This document shows positions 20,135-28,098 of a stretch of 64,000 nucleotides of DNA, one piece after another. The DNA lies in the NCBI RefSeq assembly GCF_000158815.1, contig NZ_GG657738.1:3524912-3588911 (forward strand), given 5' to 3'. Numbering within the stretch: position 1 is the first letter of the stretch; each line of letters begins with the position of its first letter. The translations under genes were made by a program, and so were the position numbers. The notes under the pieces were generated by a model. That model searched no databases. It was not told where the DNA came from and was given only the letters and a program-made list of their open reading frames with translations. Source of the DNA: Micromonospora sp. ATCC 39149. Its GTDB lineage: Bacteria; Actinomycetota; Actinomycetes; Mycobacteriales; Micromonosporaceae.

Positions 20135-20251
20135 ATGCTGATCGAACTGCTGAGGGCCGAGGCGAGCCGGGAGCGACCGACCGGTGGGCGTCGCCGGGAG
20201 CGCCCGGCTCGGCCCCCGGCGTGGATGTTCCGTCCGATCGGCCGGCGGTGA
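20135..20251 (+). CDS. 38-codon leaderless leader ORF before the exporter
   Basis: ATG 20135 stands exactly six bases after the -10 element CAGGCT, so it is the first start codon on the transcript. It encodes MLIELLRAEASRERPTGG and then an Arg/Pro-rich tail ending WMFRPIGRR. Its TGA (20249-20251) overlaps the GTG of the MFS gene in the sequence GTGA (20248-20251), the standard geometry for translational coupling. It may be a regulatory leader peptide or a small basic protein. No homologue is known to me. Confidence 0.55.
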   Translation: MLIELLRAEASRERPTGGRRRERPARPPAWMFRPIGRR

Positions 20252-21738
20252 CCGCCGTCGCGCCCCCGGCCGTTCCGGGGCACCTGTTCGCTCCCAGGCT
20301 GCGCGCCATGACGGTGGGCGTGGTGGCCCTGGTGTCGCTGCTGGCCTTCGAGGCGCTGGCCGTAGGCACCGCCATGCCGACCGTCGCCCGCAGCCTCGAC
20401 GGGCTACCGCTGTACGGGCTCGCGTTCGGCGGCACCTTCGCCTTCGGTGTGGTGGGGATGGTGGTCTCCGGGGTGTGGTGCGACGCTCGCGGCCCCCGGG
20501 CACCCGTATGGCACGGGGTGGGCTGGTTCGTGGCCGGGCTGCTCGTCGCCGGCACGGCGTCGACGATGGGCGTGCTGGTGGTGGGCCGGATGGTGCAGGG
20601 CTTCGGTTCGGGCCTGCTGTCGGTGGCGCTCTACGTCGTGGTGGGGCGGGCGTATCCGGAGGCGCTGCACCGGAGGATCTTCGCCGCGTTCGCGGCGGCG
20701 TGGGTCGTACCGTCACTGGTCGGCCCGGTGCTGGCCGGTCTGGTCGTCGAACACCTCGGCTGGCGGTGGGTCTTCCTGGCGGTGCCGGCGGTGGCGGTGC
20801 CGGCGGTGCTGCTCGTCCAGCCCGGCCTGCGGACCCTCGAACCGCCCGCGGCGACTCGTCCGTCGGCCGGCGCGGCGGCCCGCATCGGCTGGGCCTGCGG
20901 AGCGGCGGTGAGCGCCGCACTGCTGCACTACGGGGGGCAGCAGCGCGGCGCGCTCGCGGTCGGTCTGGTGGGTGGCGCGCTCGCCGGCCTGCTCTGCTGC
21001 GCTCCGCGCCTGCTGCCGGCCGGCTTCCTGCGGGCCGGCCGGGGACTACCGACGGTGGTCGGGCTGCGCGGGCTGGCCTCGGCCGCGTTCGCCGGTGCCG
21101 ACGTGGTCATCCCGCTGATGCTCTCCCGGGAACGGGGGCTCCCGCCGACCGGCGCGGGCCTGGTCCTCACCGTCGGCGCGCTCTCCTGGTCGGTCGGATC
21201 CTGGTTGCAGGGCCGGCTACCCGCCCCCGGCTCGGTCGTACCGGACTCGGTCGCGCCCGGCACCGCACTTACCTTCCGCCGCCGTTTCGCGTCCGGCTTT
21301 CGGGGCGGTTCCGCATTCGGGCTCCTGGGCCGTTTCGCGCCCCGGTCCTCCGCGACGTTGGTTCGCGCCGGGCTCGCCTGCATCACCGGCGGTACTGCCA
21401 CTGTGGCGCTCGCGGTGTGGCCGGCGGTGCCGCTGCCGGTGTGTGTGTTCGGCTGGGCTGCCACCGGGCTCGGGATGGGTCTGCTCTACCCGTCGCTGTC
21501 GGCGCTGACCCTGGAACTGTCCGCCCCCGGCGAGCAGGGCCGCAACAGTTCCTCCCTTCAACTGGGCGACTCGCTCTTCGCGGCGACCGTGCTGGCGTTG
21601 ACCGGCGCGGTGCTCGCGGCGGGTACCGCTCCCGGCCAATCGAGCTACGCGGTGACCCTGGTGCTGGCGGCCGGCCTGGCGGGGCTGGGCGTCCTACTCG
21701 CCGGCCGGGTGGTTCCCGGCGGGCCGGCGGCGCGGTAG
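20248..21738 (+). CDS. MFS transporter (drug-efflux type)
   Basis: The 496-residue integral membrane protein has many hydrophobic helices. It opens MTAVAPPAVPGHLFAPRLRA, then VGVVALVSLLAFEALAVG; motif-A-like GVWCDARGPR follows helix 2, and VGRMVQGFGSGLLS resembles the conserved helix 4 region. A long loop (residues about 330-375) rich in Arg and Phe separates later helices. These features suggest a proton-driven multidrug exporter. GTG 20248 is chosen because the MerR-type promoter places the RNA start near 20134, downstream of the in-frame ATG 20107; the GTGA overlap supports coupling to the leader ORF. Substrate unknown. Confidence 0.85.
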   Translation: MTAVAPPAVPGHLFAPRLRAMTVGVVALVSLLAFEALAVGTAMPTVARSLDGLPLYGLAFGGTFAFGVVGMVVSGVWCDARGPRAPVWHGVGWFVAGLLVAGTASTMGVLVVGRMVQGFGSGLLSVALYVVVGRAYPEALHRRIFAAFAAAWVVPSLVGPVLAGLVVEHLGWRWVFLAVPAVAVPAVLLVQPGLRTLEPPAATRPSAGAAARIGWACGAAVSAALLHYGGQQRGALAVGLVGGALAGLLCCAPRLLPAGFLRAGRGLPTVVGLRGLASAAFAGADVVIPLMLSRERGLPPTGAGLVLTVGALSWSVGSWLQGRLPAPGSVVPDSVAPGTALTFRRRFASGFRGGSAFGLLGRFAPRSSATLVRAGLACITGGTATVALAVWPAVPLPVCVFGWAATGLGMGLLYPSLSALTLELSAPGEQGRNSSSLQLGDSLFAATVLALTGAVLAAGTAPGQSSYAVTLVLAAGLAGLGVLLAGRVVPGGPAAR

Positions 21739-21789
21739 GGCTGGCCGGGTTGAGCGGGGTCGAGCCGCGTGGAGCCGCGTTGAGCCGCA

Positions 21790-21843
21790 ATGTCGGCGAA
21801 ATGGCGGTGTCCGGCCCTCACGATGGCGCAATGTCGGCGACAT
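21790..21843. repeat. pair of 13-bp palindromes 41 bp apart (locus 1)
   Basis: ATGTCGGCGAAAT (21790-21802, one mismatch) and ATGTCGGCGACAT (21831-21843, perfect dyad around a central base) lie after the MFS gene. The first is followed by GGCGGTGTCC. The same arrangement, with the same 41-bp spacing and the same GGCGGTGTCC, occurs in inverse orientation at 48237-48290. Confidence 0.75.
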
Positions 21844-22028
21844 GGCGGCGGGTAACCGCCGCCCGCTGCCGCCGGCGCGCCTGCCGGGGCGGCTCGGACG
21901 GGCCCTGCGCGCGGGCGGCCTCACCACCACCGCGAACCCGACGGGCACCCGTACGTGGGCGGATTACCTCGCCGCCACGTACGGGGGACCCGGCGGTAGA
22001 TGAGAAGTTTCCCCGTTCGACGTCTGCC

Positions 22029-22034
22029 TACCGT
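22029..22034 (+). promoter_or_regulatory. leaderless promoter -10 of a small membrane protein gene
   Basis: TACCGT ends six bases before ATG 22041; no ribosome site is visible, so the transcript is probably leaderless. Confidence 0.6.
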
Positions 22035-22040
22035 GACGCC

Positions 22041-22235
22041 ATGTTGGTCCTCGTCTCCACCGTGATCCTCTACGTCGCCGGCTTCGTCTTCCTCTACGGG
22101 GTGATCCGGCTCGCCGTGCGGCACGCCCTCGAAGACCTGGAGGCGCGCCGGCCCGGCCTGCTACGCGCCCAGGAGGTCGCCGCCGCGCAGGACCGGACGT
22201 TCGTCCGGGAGAACCCGTTCGTCGCGAACGGCTGA
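22041..22235 (+). CDS. small single-pass membrane protein
   Basis: The 64-residue protein starts MLVLVSTVILYVAGFVFLYG, one transmembrane helix, followed by an amphipathic, charged cytoplasmic part (RHALEDLEARRPGLLRAQEV) and a short tail PFVANG. It appears as the terminal part of a much longer open frame, but only this piece is protein-like, and the TANNNT-N6-ATG arrangement fixes the start. Function unknown. A strong hairpin terminator follows. Confidence 0.7.
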   Translation: MLVLVSTVILYVAGFVFLYGVIRLAVRHALEDLEARRPGLLRAQEVAAAQDRTFVRENPFVANG

Positions 22236-22281
22236 CCTGCCACCGGTCCCGCCGGGACCGGACCCGCCCCGGGCGGGGATG

Positions 22282-22327
22282 CACCGAGGGGCTGGCCCGG
22301 GCACGGGGCTGGGCCGGCCCCTCGGTG
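22282..22327 (+). terminator. 17-bp hairpin terminator
   Basis: CACCGAGGGGCTGGCCC (22282-22298) pairs with GGGCCGGCCCCTCGGTG (22311-22327) along the full length with a single U-G pair and a 12-base loop. It follows the small membrane protein gene by 46 bp. Confidence 0.8.
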
Positions 22328-22385
22328 ACGTCACCGGCCCGCCCGGCGGCGGCAGTCGGCGCGGCGCGGCGGCGGCAGCGGCAGC

Positions 22386-22479
22386 GGCAAGCGGCCCGGC
22401 CCCGGCAGGCGGCAAGCGGCCCGGCCCCGGCAGGCGGCAAGCGGCCCGGCCCCGGCAGGCGGCAGCCGGCCCGGTGGTA
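22386..22479 (+). repeat. 25-bp GC-rich tandem repeat
   Basis: The unit ggcaagcggcccggccccgg plus caggc recurs with a period of exactly 25 bp at 22386, 22411 and 22436, with a degenerate fourth copy from 22461. It lies in a 330-bp intergenic stretch that otherwise holds only the upstream terminator. Confidence 0.9.
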
Positions 22480-22569
22480 GGCGGCAGTCGGCCTTCCGAA
22501 GGCGCGGTCCGCTTCCCGGTGGCGTCACGCGAGCGGACGGCTGCGGGGGGTGCGAGGATCGCAGCCGTG

Positions 22570-23130
22570 ATGGGAACGCTGAAGACCGAGCCCGCCCGGA
22601 GTCGACCGGACCTGCTGGCGCCCCCGGTGGCCGCCGCGATCGGGCGGTGGCCCGCCAGCGCGCCGGTGGACGTCGATCATGTGCTGGTCGCGCCGATCGA
22701 CGCTGGCCTGGCGGACACCGCCGCGTTCTGTGCGGCGTACGAGGTGGGGCTGGACGTGTCGGCGAACTGCGTCGTGGTCGCCGGTAAACGCGAGGGCGAG
22801 ACCCGGTACGCCGCCTGCGTCGTCCTCGCCACCACCCGCGCCGACGTCAACGGGGTGGCCCGCCGGGCGCTGGACGTACGCAAGGCGAGCTTCGCCCCGA
22901 TGGCCGAGGCGGTCGAGCTGACGGGCATGGAGTACGGCGGGATCACCCCGATCGGGCTGCCCGAGGAGTGGCCGATCCTGGTCGACGCGCGGGTGGTCGC
23001 CACCCCGTACGTGATCGTCGGCTCCGGCGTGCGGCACGGCAAGATCGCACTGCCCGGGCCGGCGCTCGGTGCGCTCCCCGGTGCCCGGGTGGTGGAGGGG
23101 CTGGCCAGGTTCGCCCAGCCCACGACGTAG
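22570..23130 (+). CDS. YbaK/EbsC-type aminoacyl-tRNA deacylase
   Basis: The 186-residue protein has the YbaK fold used to clear mischarged tRNA (Cys- or Ala-tRNA-Pro in characterised members). Visible features are VVVAGKREGETRYAACVVLA with the conserved Lys, ATTRADVNGVARRALDVRKAS, and the GGITPIGLPEEWPILVD segment matching the family GG.SPxG motif. VIVGSGVRHGKIALPG near the end fits too. ATG 22570 is chosen; GTG 22567 directly before it is equally possible. proS lies only about 1.7 kb away, which fits a role in Pro-tRNA quality control. Confidence 0.88.
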   Translation: MGTLKTEPARSRPDLLAPPVAAAIGRWPASAPVDVDHVLVAPIDAGLADTAAFCAAYEVGLDVSANCVVVAGKREGETRYAACVVLATTRADVNGVARRALDVRKASFAPMAEAVELTGMEYGGITPIGLPEEWPILVDARVVATPYVIVGSGVRHGKIALPGPALGALPGARVVEGLARFAQPTT

Positions 23131-23139
23131 ACCGATGTC

Positions 23140-23153
23140 GTTTCACGTGGAAC
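23140..23153. promoter_or_regulatory. parS-type centromere site
   Basis: GTTTCACGTGGAAC, read on the other strand GTTCCACGTGAAAC, equals the core of the classic bacterial parS sequence bound by ParB. It lies between two convergent genes, the usual position, and about 23 kb from dnaN, consistent with origin-proximal clustering. A separate perfect dyad ATCGACGTCGAT follows at 23157-23168. Confidence 0.85.
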
Positions 23154-23198
23154 GTGATCGACGTCGATCGTTCGCTCTCGGATCGCGACCCGGCGCGG

Positions 23199-23825
23199 TC
23201 AGGACTCCCGCTGTTCGACCTCGCGCAGGGCGGCGAGCAGGGTTTCCGGCTCCTGGGCGCCGGTGACGGCGTACTTCCCGGCCAGCACGAAGGTCGGCAC
23301 GCTGGAGACGCCGAGCTCGCGCGCGGCGGCCAACTCGGCCGCCACCTCGCGGCGGCCGAGGTTCGACTCCAGGTACTCCCGAGCCTCGGTCTCGTCGAGG
23401 CCGACCTCGGTGGCCAGCTTGACCAGGGCGTCCCTCGCGCCGACGTCGATGCCGTCGGAGAAGTGCGCCCGGTAGAGCGCCTCCACCAGCTCGGCGGAGC
23501 GGCCCCGCTCGGCGGCGAACCGGATCAGCCGGTGCGCCTCGAAGGTGTTGGCGTGCACGGCGCGGTCGAAGCGCATGTCTAGCCCCACGCCGGCGGCGAC
23601 CCCGGTCACCTGGGTAACCATTCCCTCGGCCCGCTGCCGGCCGCCGAACTTCGTGGCCAGCGCCTCCACCAGTGGCTTCGGCTCGGAAACCGGCGTCGGG
23701 TCGAGCTGGAACGGCCGGTACCGGACGGTCACCTCACCGTCGTACGACTCCAGCGCCTGTTCCAGCCGGCGCTTGCCGATCCAGCACCAGGGGCAGACGA
23801 CGTCGGCGTAGATCTCGATCTCCAT
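23199..23825 (-). CDS. DsbA-family (FrnE-like) oxidoreductase
   Basis: The 208-residue protein begins MEIEIYADVVCPWCWIGKRR, with the thioredoxin-fold CPWC active site at residues 11-14. The helical insertion typical of DsbA/2-hydroxychromene-carboxylate isomerase relatives follows, then GVSSVPTFVLAGKYAVTGAQ with the cis-proline VP. There is no signal peptide, so it is cytoplasmic, as FrnE-type proteins are. Disulfide isomerase or redox activity is inferred from family. SufE lies 20 bp upstream on the same strand, so the two may be co-transcribed. Confidence 0.9.
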   Translation of the reverse strand: MEIEIYADVVCPWCWIGKRRLEQALESYDGEVTVRYRPFQLDPTPVSEPKPLVEALATKFGGRQRAEGMVTQVTGVAAGVGLDMRFDRAVHANTFEAHRLIRFAAERGRSAELVEALYRAHFSDGIDVGARDALVKLATEVGLDETEAREYLESNLGRREVAAELAAARELGVSSVPTFVLAGKYAVTGAQEPETLLAALREVEQRES

Positions 23826-23845
23826 GACCACCGACAACCCGTTGA

Positions 23846-24274
23846 TCAGGAGATCTGTTCCCGGACCTGGCGCTTGAGTCGGGCCAGGATGGCGGTGCCG
23901 CCCCGGACGCGCAGCGGGCTGATCGCCTGCGCCAGCCCCATCCGCTGGTAGAGGTCGTCCGGCACGGCGAGCGTCTCCTCGGCGCTCGCCCCGGCCAGCC
24001 CCTCGGCGAGGATGCCGGCGAAGGCGCGCGTGGTAGGCGCCTCCGGCGGGCAGTCGAACCAGGTGGCCACCGTCCGGTCCGGGTTCACCTCGGCGCGCAG
24101 GAAGAACGCCGTCTGGCACTCGGGGACCTGCTCCATGCCCTCCCGGCCGGCGAGTTCCTCGGGCAGCGGCGGGATGACGTCGGCGTACTCCAGCAGCATC
24201 TCCAGCACCAGCTCGCGGGGTGCTGCGGCGAACTCGTCGACGATCTCGGCGAGCTTGGTCGGCATCTCGGGCAT
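23846..24274 (-). CDS. SufE-family sulfur acceptor
   Basis: The 142-residue protein has the SufE fold sequence (LAEIVDEFAAAPRELVLEML, then LPPLPEEL-like PPLPEELAGREGMEQVPECQ). The Cys of VPECQTAFFL is at the place of the SufE acceptor cysteine. SufE receives persulfide from a SufS-type cysteine desulfurase for Fe-S cluster assembly. No SufS gene is in the window. A DsbA-family gene follows on the same strand. Confidence 0.9.
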   Translation of the reverse strand: MPEMPTKLAEIVDEFAAAPRELVLEMLLEYADVIPPLPEELAGREGMEQVPECQTAFFLRAEVNPDRTVATWFDCPPEAPTTRAFAGILAEGLAGASAEETLAVPDDLYQRMGLAQAISPLRVRGGTAILARLKRQVREQIS

Positions 24275-24322
24275 CCCGTCAGGCTACCGGCGGTCGATCG
24301 GGTGCCCCGTCAGTCTGTCGCT

Positions 24323-24377
24323 GGTTAACAAGGGGCCCCTCCTCTATTGGAGGCGTTAAGAAGGGGCCCCTCCTTGC
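24323..24377 (-). repeat. copy B of the 55-bp gene-end repeat
   Basis: On the reverse strand it reads GCAAGGAGGGGCCCCTTC, TTAACGCCTCCAATAGAG, GAGGGGCCCCTTG and TTAACC. It starts directly after the TGA of the CBS gene. Its two halves each contain GGGGCCCCTT, so each can fold into a short hairpin. Confidence 0.85.
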
Positions 24378-24803
24378 TCAACTCTGCGGGGCCTGCTCGC
24401 TGATGTCGCTGAGGGCGGAGTTGGGGTCGAGCTGCATGGCCAGGTCGCCGAGGGAGACGATGCCGACGAGCTTGCGCTCGCTGTCGCACACCAGGACGCG
24501 CCGGATACCGCGCTCCCGCATCAACGCGGCCGCCTCCCCGGCGGTCGAGTGTTGCTCGATCATCACCACCTCCCGGGTGACGATCGAGCCGATCGTGGTG
24601 GCGGCCGGATCGCTGCGCTCGGCCACCGCCCGGACCACGATGTCGCGGTCGGTCAGCATGCCGGCGAGGGTCGCGCCGTCGGTTACCACCACGTCGCCGA
24701 TGTCCGACTCCTTCATCACCCTGGCCGCCTCGTCCAGAGTGGTTTCTGCGGGCAGGTAGACCACCTGCTTGGTCATCACGTCGCTGACCCGGTAACCGGT
24801 CAT
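24378..24803 (-). CDS. two-CBS-domain protein
   Basis: The 141-residue protein consists of two CBS motifs: VSDVMTKQVVYLPAETTLDE to LAGMLTDRDIVVRAVAE, and IGSIVTREVVMIEQ to LVGIVSLGDLAMQLD. Paired CBS domains bind adenine nucleotides and act as energy or redox sensors. ATG 24803 is set by GGAGG five bases upstream. The gene lies between proS and sufE on the same strand, 57 bp after the proS stop in genome order but transcribed toward sufE. Confidence 0.9.
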   Translation of the reverse strand: MTGYRVSDVMTKQVVYLPAETTLDEAARVMKESDIGDVVVTDGATLAGMLTDRDIVVRAVAERSDPAATTIGSIVTREVVMIEQHSTAGEAAALMRERGIRRVLVCDSERKLVGIVSLGDLAMQLDPNSALSDISEQAPQS

Positions 24804-24860
24804 TGGGGCCTCCGAATACACCTGTGCCGATTCGGTAACCGGTACCCGGTGCGCCGCTCG

Positions 24861-26630
24861 CTACACCAGATCTCCCCGGGCGCGCAGTGCCTCGTCGCGC
24901 AGCCGGTCGACCAGCCCGGCCACCGGCAACTCCGTCCGCTCGCCGGTGGCCCGGTCGCGCAGCTCGACGTACCCGTCGGCGAGGCGGCGGCCGACCACGA
25001 CGGCGCGCGGGAGGCCGATCAGCTCGGCGTCGGTGAATTTCACCCCGGCGGAGACGTGCGTGCGGTCGTCGACCAGCACCCGCAGGCCGGCAGCGGCGAG
25101 CCGCGTGCCGAGGTCCAGCGCCGCGTCGAGCTGCGGCCCCTTGCCGGCCGCCACCAGGTGTACGTCGCACGGCGCGACCGCCGCCGGCCACACCAGGCCC
25201 CGCTCGTCGTGGTGCTGTTCGGCGATCGCGGCGACCGCCCGGGACACCCCGATGCCGTAGCAGCCCATGGTGGGGCGGACCGGCTTGCCGGCCGGGCCGA
25301 GCACGTCGACGGTGAACGCGTCGGTGTAGCGGCGGCCGAGCTGGAAGATGTGCCCCACCTCGATCCCGCGCCGCATGGTCAGGGTGCCGACCCCGCAGGC
25401 GGAGCAGGGGTCACCCGGGCGCACCTCGGCCGCCTCGACGGTCCCGTCCGGGATGAAGTCCCGGCCGCAGACCACGTCGGTGGCGTGCCGACCCGGCTCG
25501 TTGGCACCGGTCAGCCAGGCTGTCCCGGTGACGACCCGGGGGTCGACGAGGTACCGGACGCCCAGCTTGGCCAGTAGCTGCGGCCCGATGTACCCGCGTA
25601 CCAGCTCCGGGTGGGCGGCCCAGTCGTCGAAGACCGCCACGGTGGCCGGGGCGAGCGCCGCCCCGACCCGCTTCAGGTCCACCTCGCGGTCCCCGGGCAG
25701 GCCGACCACCAGCAGCTCGGGCTCGGCCGCGCCGGGCCGGCGTACGGTCAGCACGATGTTCTTCAGGGTGTCGGCGGCCGTCCAGTCGGCGCGGCCGGCA
25801 AGTCGGCGGGCGTTGGCCAGCTCGACCAGCGAGGCGATGGTCGGCGTCTCCGGGGTGTCGTGCACGGCCGACGCCGGGTGCGCGTCGGGGTCGCCGACCG
25901 CCAGGGCTCGGGTGACGACGGCCTCGGTGTTGGCGGCGTGATCGCAGGCGGTGCAGCCGACGAAGGTGTCCTCGCCGACCTGCGTGGCGGCCAGGAACTC
26001 CTCCGACGCCGACCCGCCCATCGCCCCGGACGTCGCGCGCACCACCGCGTACTCCAGCCCCAGCTGGTCGAAGATCCGCTGGTACGCCGCCCGGTGCCGC
26101 TCGTACGCGGCGGTCAGGCCAGCGTCGTCCAGGTCGAACGAGTACGCGTCCTTCATCAGGAACTCGCGCCCGCGCAGCAGCCCGGCCCGGGGGCGGGCCT
26201 CGTCGCGGAACTTCGTCTGCACCTGGAACAGCGTCACCGGGAAGTCCCGGTACGAGGTGAACAGGTCCTTCACCAGCAGCGCGGCCAGTTCCTCGTGGGT
26301 CGGGGCGAGCAGGTGCTCGGCACCCCGGCGGTCGGCCAGGGTGAAGATGTCGTCGCCGTACTCGGTCCACCGGCCGCTGGTCCGGTAGGGCTCGGCCGGC
26401 AGCAGCGCCGGGAAGTGCACCTCCTGGTCGCCGATGGCGGTCATCTCGCCCCGGACGACGTCGGTCACCCGGTCCAGCACCAGCTTGCCCAGCGGCAGCC
26501 AGGTGTAGCCGCCCGGCGCGGCGCGGCGGATGTACCCGGCACGCAGCAGCAGCCGGTGGCTCGGTACCTCCGCGTCCGCCGGGTCCTCGCGCAGGGTTCG
26601 GAGCAGCAGGGTCGACATGCGCAACAACAT
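24861..26630 (-). CDS. proS: prolyl-tRNA synthetase, bacterial type with editing domain
   Basis: The 589-residue class II synthetase charges tRNA-Pro. It starts [20 protein letters not shown] and shows class II motifs in the catalytic domain: motif 1 around [16 protein letters not shown], motif 2 [20 protein letters not shown] and motif 3 in [19 protein letters not shown]. The YbaK-like editing insertion lies at about 230-390 ([20 protein letters not shown]). The C-terminal anticodon-binding domain ends [11 protein letters not shown]. The start is chosen by the family N terminus; ATG 26618 is an in-frame alternative. The open frame continues far upstream, but that part is antisense to other genes. 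Confidence 0.96.
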   Translation of the reverse strand: MLLRMSTLLLRTLREDPADAEVPSHRLLLRAGYIRRAAPGGYTWLPLGKLVLDRVTDVVRGEMTAIGDQEVHFPALLPAEPYRTSGRWTEYGDDIFTLADRRGAEHLLAPTHEELAALLVKDLFTSYRDFPVTLFQVQTKFRDEARPRAGLLRGREFLMKDAYSFDLDDAGLTAAYERHRAAYQRIFDQLGLEYAVVRATSGAMGGSASEEFLAATQVGEDTFVGCTACDHAANTEAVVTRALAVGDPDAHPASAVHDTPETPTIASLVELANARRLAGRADWTAADTLKNIVLTVRRPGAAEPELLVVGLPGDREVDLKRVGAALAPATVAVFDDWAAHPELVRGYIGPQLLAKLGVRYLVDPRVVTGTAWLTGANEPGRHATDVVCGRDFIPDGTVEAAEVRPGDPCSACGVGTLTMRRGIEVGHIFQLGRRYTDAFTVDVLGPAGKPVRPTMGCYGIGVSRAVAAIAEQHHDERGLVWPAAVAPCDVHLVAAGKGPQLDAALDLGTRLAAAGLRVLVDDRTHVSAGVKFTDAELIGLPRAVVVGRRLADGYVELRDRATGERTELPVAGLVDRLRDEALRARGDLV

Positions 26631-26843
26631 CAGCGCAGCGTACGGCCGGCGACACCGTGTCACGATCCGATTCGCCGGTCGCCGGCCGATCACCCAGGGG
26701 GACACCTGCGGGCTGCCGGTCCGGCCGGTTGCCGCGCGGGCGTGCCGATGACCACGGCCACCTTCGCCGGCGGGTGGCGGCGGGCGGGCATCGGCCGGTG
26801 ACAAACTGGTCGCCGCAGGCAACGGAGGCGTGAGGGAGACGGC

Positions 26844-27611
26844 GTGCGCTGGCGCAGTTTCGTGGCGGTGGGGGACAGCTTCACCGAGGGCATGGACGAC
26901 GCGTATCCGGACGGGACCTACCGGGGGTGGGCGGACCTGGTGGCCACCCGGCTCGCCGCCGGGGTCGGCCCCGACTTCCGGTACGCGAACCTGGCGATCC
27001 GGGGTCGACTCTTTCCCAACGTGGTGGCCGAGCAGGTGCCGGCCGCGCTGGCGATGAAGCCCGACCTGATCAGCTTCGCGGCCGGCGGCAACGACGTGCT
27101 GCGCCGCACGTTCGACCCGGACGCGTTGGCGGCCCGCTTCGACGACGTGGTGCGCAAGCTCCGCTCCGGCGGCGCGGACGTGCTGCTGTTCCGGTTCGCC
27201 GACGTGATGGCGCGGCTGCCCGGTCAGCGTCTCGTCGCTCCCCGGGTGCAGTTGCTCAACCGGGCTGTCGGGGAGACCGCCGAGCGGCACGGCGCGATCC
27301 TGGTCGACCTCTACGCCGACGACACCTTCCTCAACCCGATGCTGTGGAGCACCGACCGGCTGCACCTGTCGGCGGCCGGGCACCGGAGGGTCGCCGGGCA
27401 GGTGCTGACCGCGCTCGGGGTCGGCTGCGACGAGGAATGGCTGCTGGTTCCGCCGCACCCCGCGCCGACGCCGTGGCTGGCCGCCCGCGCCGCTGACCTG
27501 CGCTGGGCGGGCCGACACCTGGCTCCGTGGATCAAGCGCCGGCTGACCGGCCGGTCGTCCGGCGACACCGTCACCGCGAAGCGGCCGGTGCTCGGCTCGA
27601 TTACCGACTGA
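26844..27611 (+). CDS. SGNH/GDSL-family hydrolase
   Basis: The 255-residue protein opens [20 protein letters not shown], with the GDS block carrying the nucleophilic Ser. It then shows NLAIRGRL (Gly block), [11 protein letters not shown] (GxND block) and the C-terminal [10 protein letters not shown] with Asp and His. All four SGNH blocks are intact. There is no signal peptide. Substrate unknown; esterase or acyl-hydrolase activity is inferred. GGGAGA precedes GTG 26844. The next gene starts two bases after its stop. Confidence 0.92.
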   Translation: MRWRSFVAVGDSFTEGMDDAYPDGTYRGWADLVATRLAAGVGPDFRYANLAIRGRLFPNVVAEQVPAALAMKPDLISFAAGGNDVLRRTFDPDALAARFDDVVRKLRSGGADVLLFRFADVMARLPGQRLVAPRVQLLNRAVGETAERHGAILVDLYADDTFLNPMLWSTDRLHLSAAGHRRVAGQVLTALGVGCDEEWLLVPPHPAPTPWLAARAADLRWAGRHLAPWIKRRLTGRSSGDTVTAKRPVLGSITD

Positions 27612-27612
27612 C

Positions 27613-28059
27613 GTGCGGACCATCCACGCCGCGCCGCTGCTCCGGCTCGCTCCCGGCGACCGGCCGGTCGCCGACGCGGCGGTGCTGGTGACCGGGGACC
27701 GGATCGAGGCGGTGGCGTCGCCGGACGAGCTGGCAGCCGCGTACCCCGGGGTGCGGGTGCGGCGGTGGCCGGGCGTGCTCGGGCCCGCGCTGGTGCACGA
27801 CGGGCCGCTGCCACCCGCCGCCACCCCGCGCGAACGGGTGCACGCCCTGTTCCGGCTCGGGGCCGCCGCCGTGCTCGCCGCCCACGTGACCGACCCGGGG
27901 CTGCGCGCCGCCGCCGTCCGCAACGGGGTCGCGCTGCTCACGTCCGTACGCCCGGCCGCGCTGGTCACCGGCGGCCGGGCCGACCTGGCCGTCTTCGCCG
28001 AGGACGGGAGCTGCGTCGCCACGGTGGTGGCCGGCCGGCTCGTGCACCGCCGCGCCTGA
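27613..28059 (+). CDS. amidohydrolase-like composite-domain protein without barrel
   Basis: The 148-residue protein resembles only the beta-sandwich composite domain of imidazolonepropionase-type amidohydrolases. [20 protein letters not shown] is the N-terminal part and [20 protein letters not shown] the C-terminal return strand. The catalytic TIM barrel and HxH metal site are replaced by a short helical linker. Stop and start of the two genes are one base apart (27611/27613), so it is coupled to the SGNH hydrolase gene. A binding or scaffolding role is possible; catalysis by the usual mechanism is not. Confidence 0.75.
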   Translation: MRTIHAAPLLRLAPGDRPVADAAVLVTGDRIEAVASPDELAAAYPGVRVRRWPGVLGPALVHDGPLPPAATPRERVHALFRLGAAAVLAAHVTDPGLRAAAVRNGVALLTSVRPAALVTGGRADLAVFAEDGSCVATVVAGRLVHRRA

Positions 28060-28086
28060 CCGTGCCCCGGCTGCCCGGCAGCGGCG

Positions 28087-28092
28087 TACCTT
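28087..28092 (+). promoter_or_regulatory. leaderless promoter -10 of the sulfurtransferase gene
   Basis: TACCTT ends six bases before ATG 28099, and no ribosome site precedes the start. Confidence 0.6.
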
Positions 28093-28098
28093 GGGGTC

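Noticed and set aside
20107..20247. Longer N terminus for the MFS transporter from ATG 20107
   Set aside because: That ATG lies inside the promoter spacer, upstream of the predicted RNA start, and the added residues are low-complexity.
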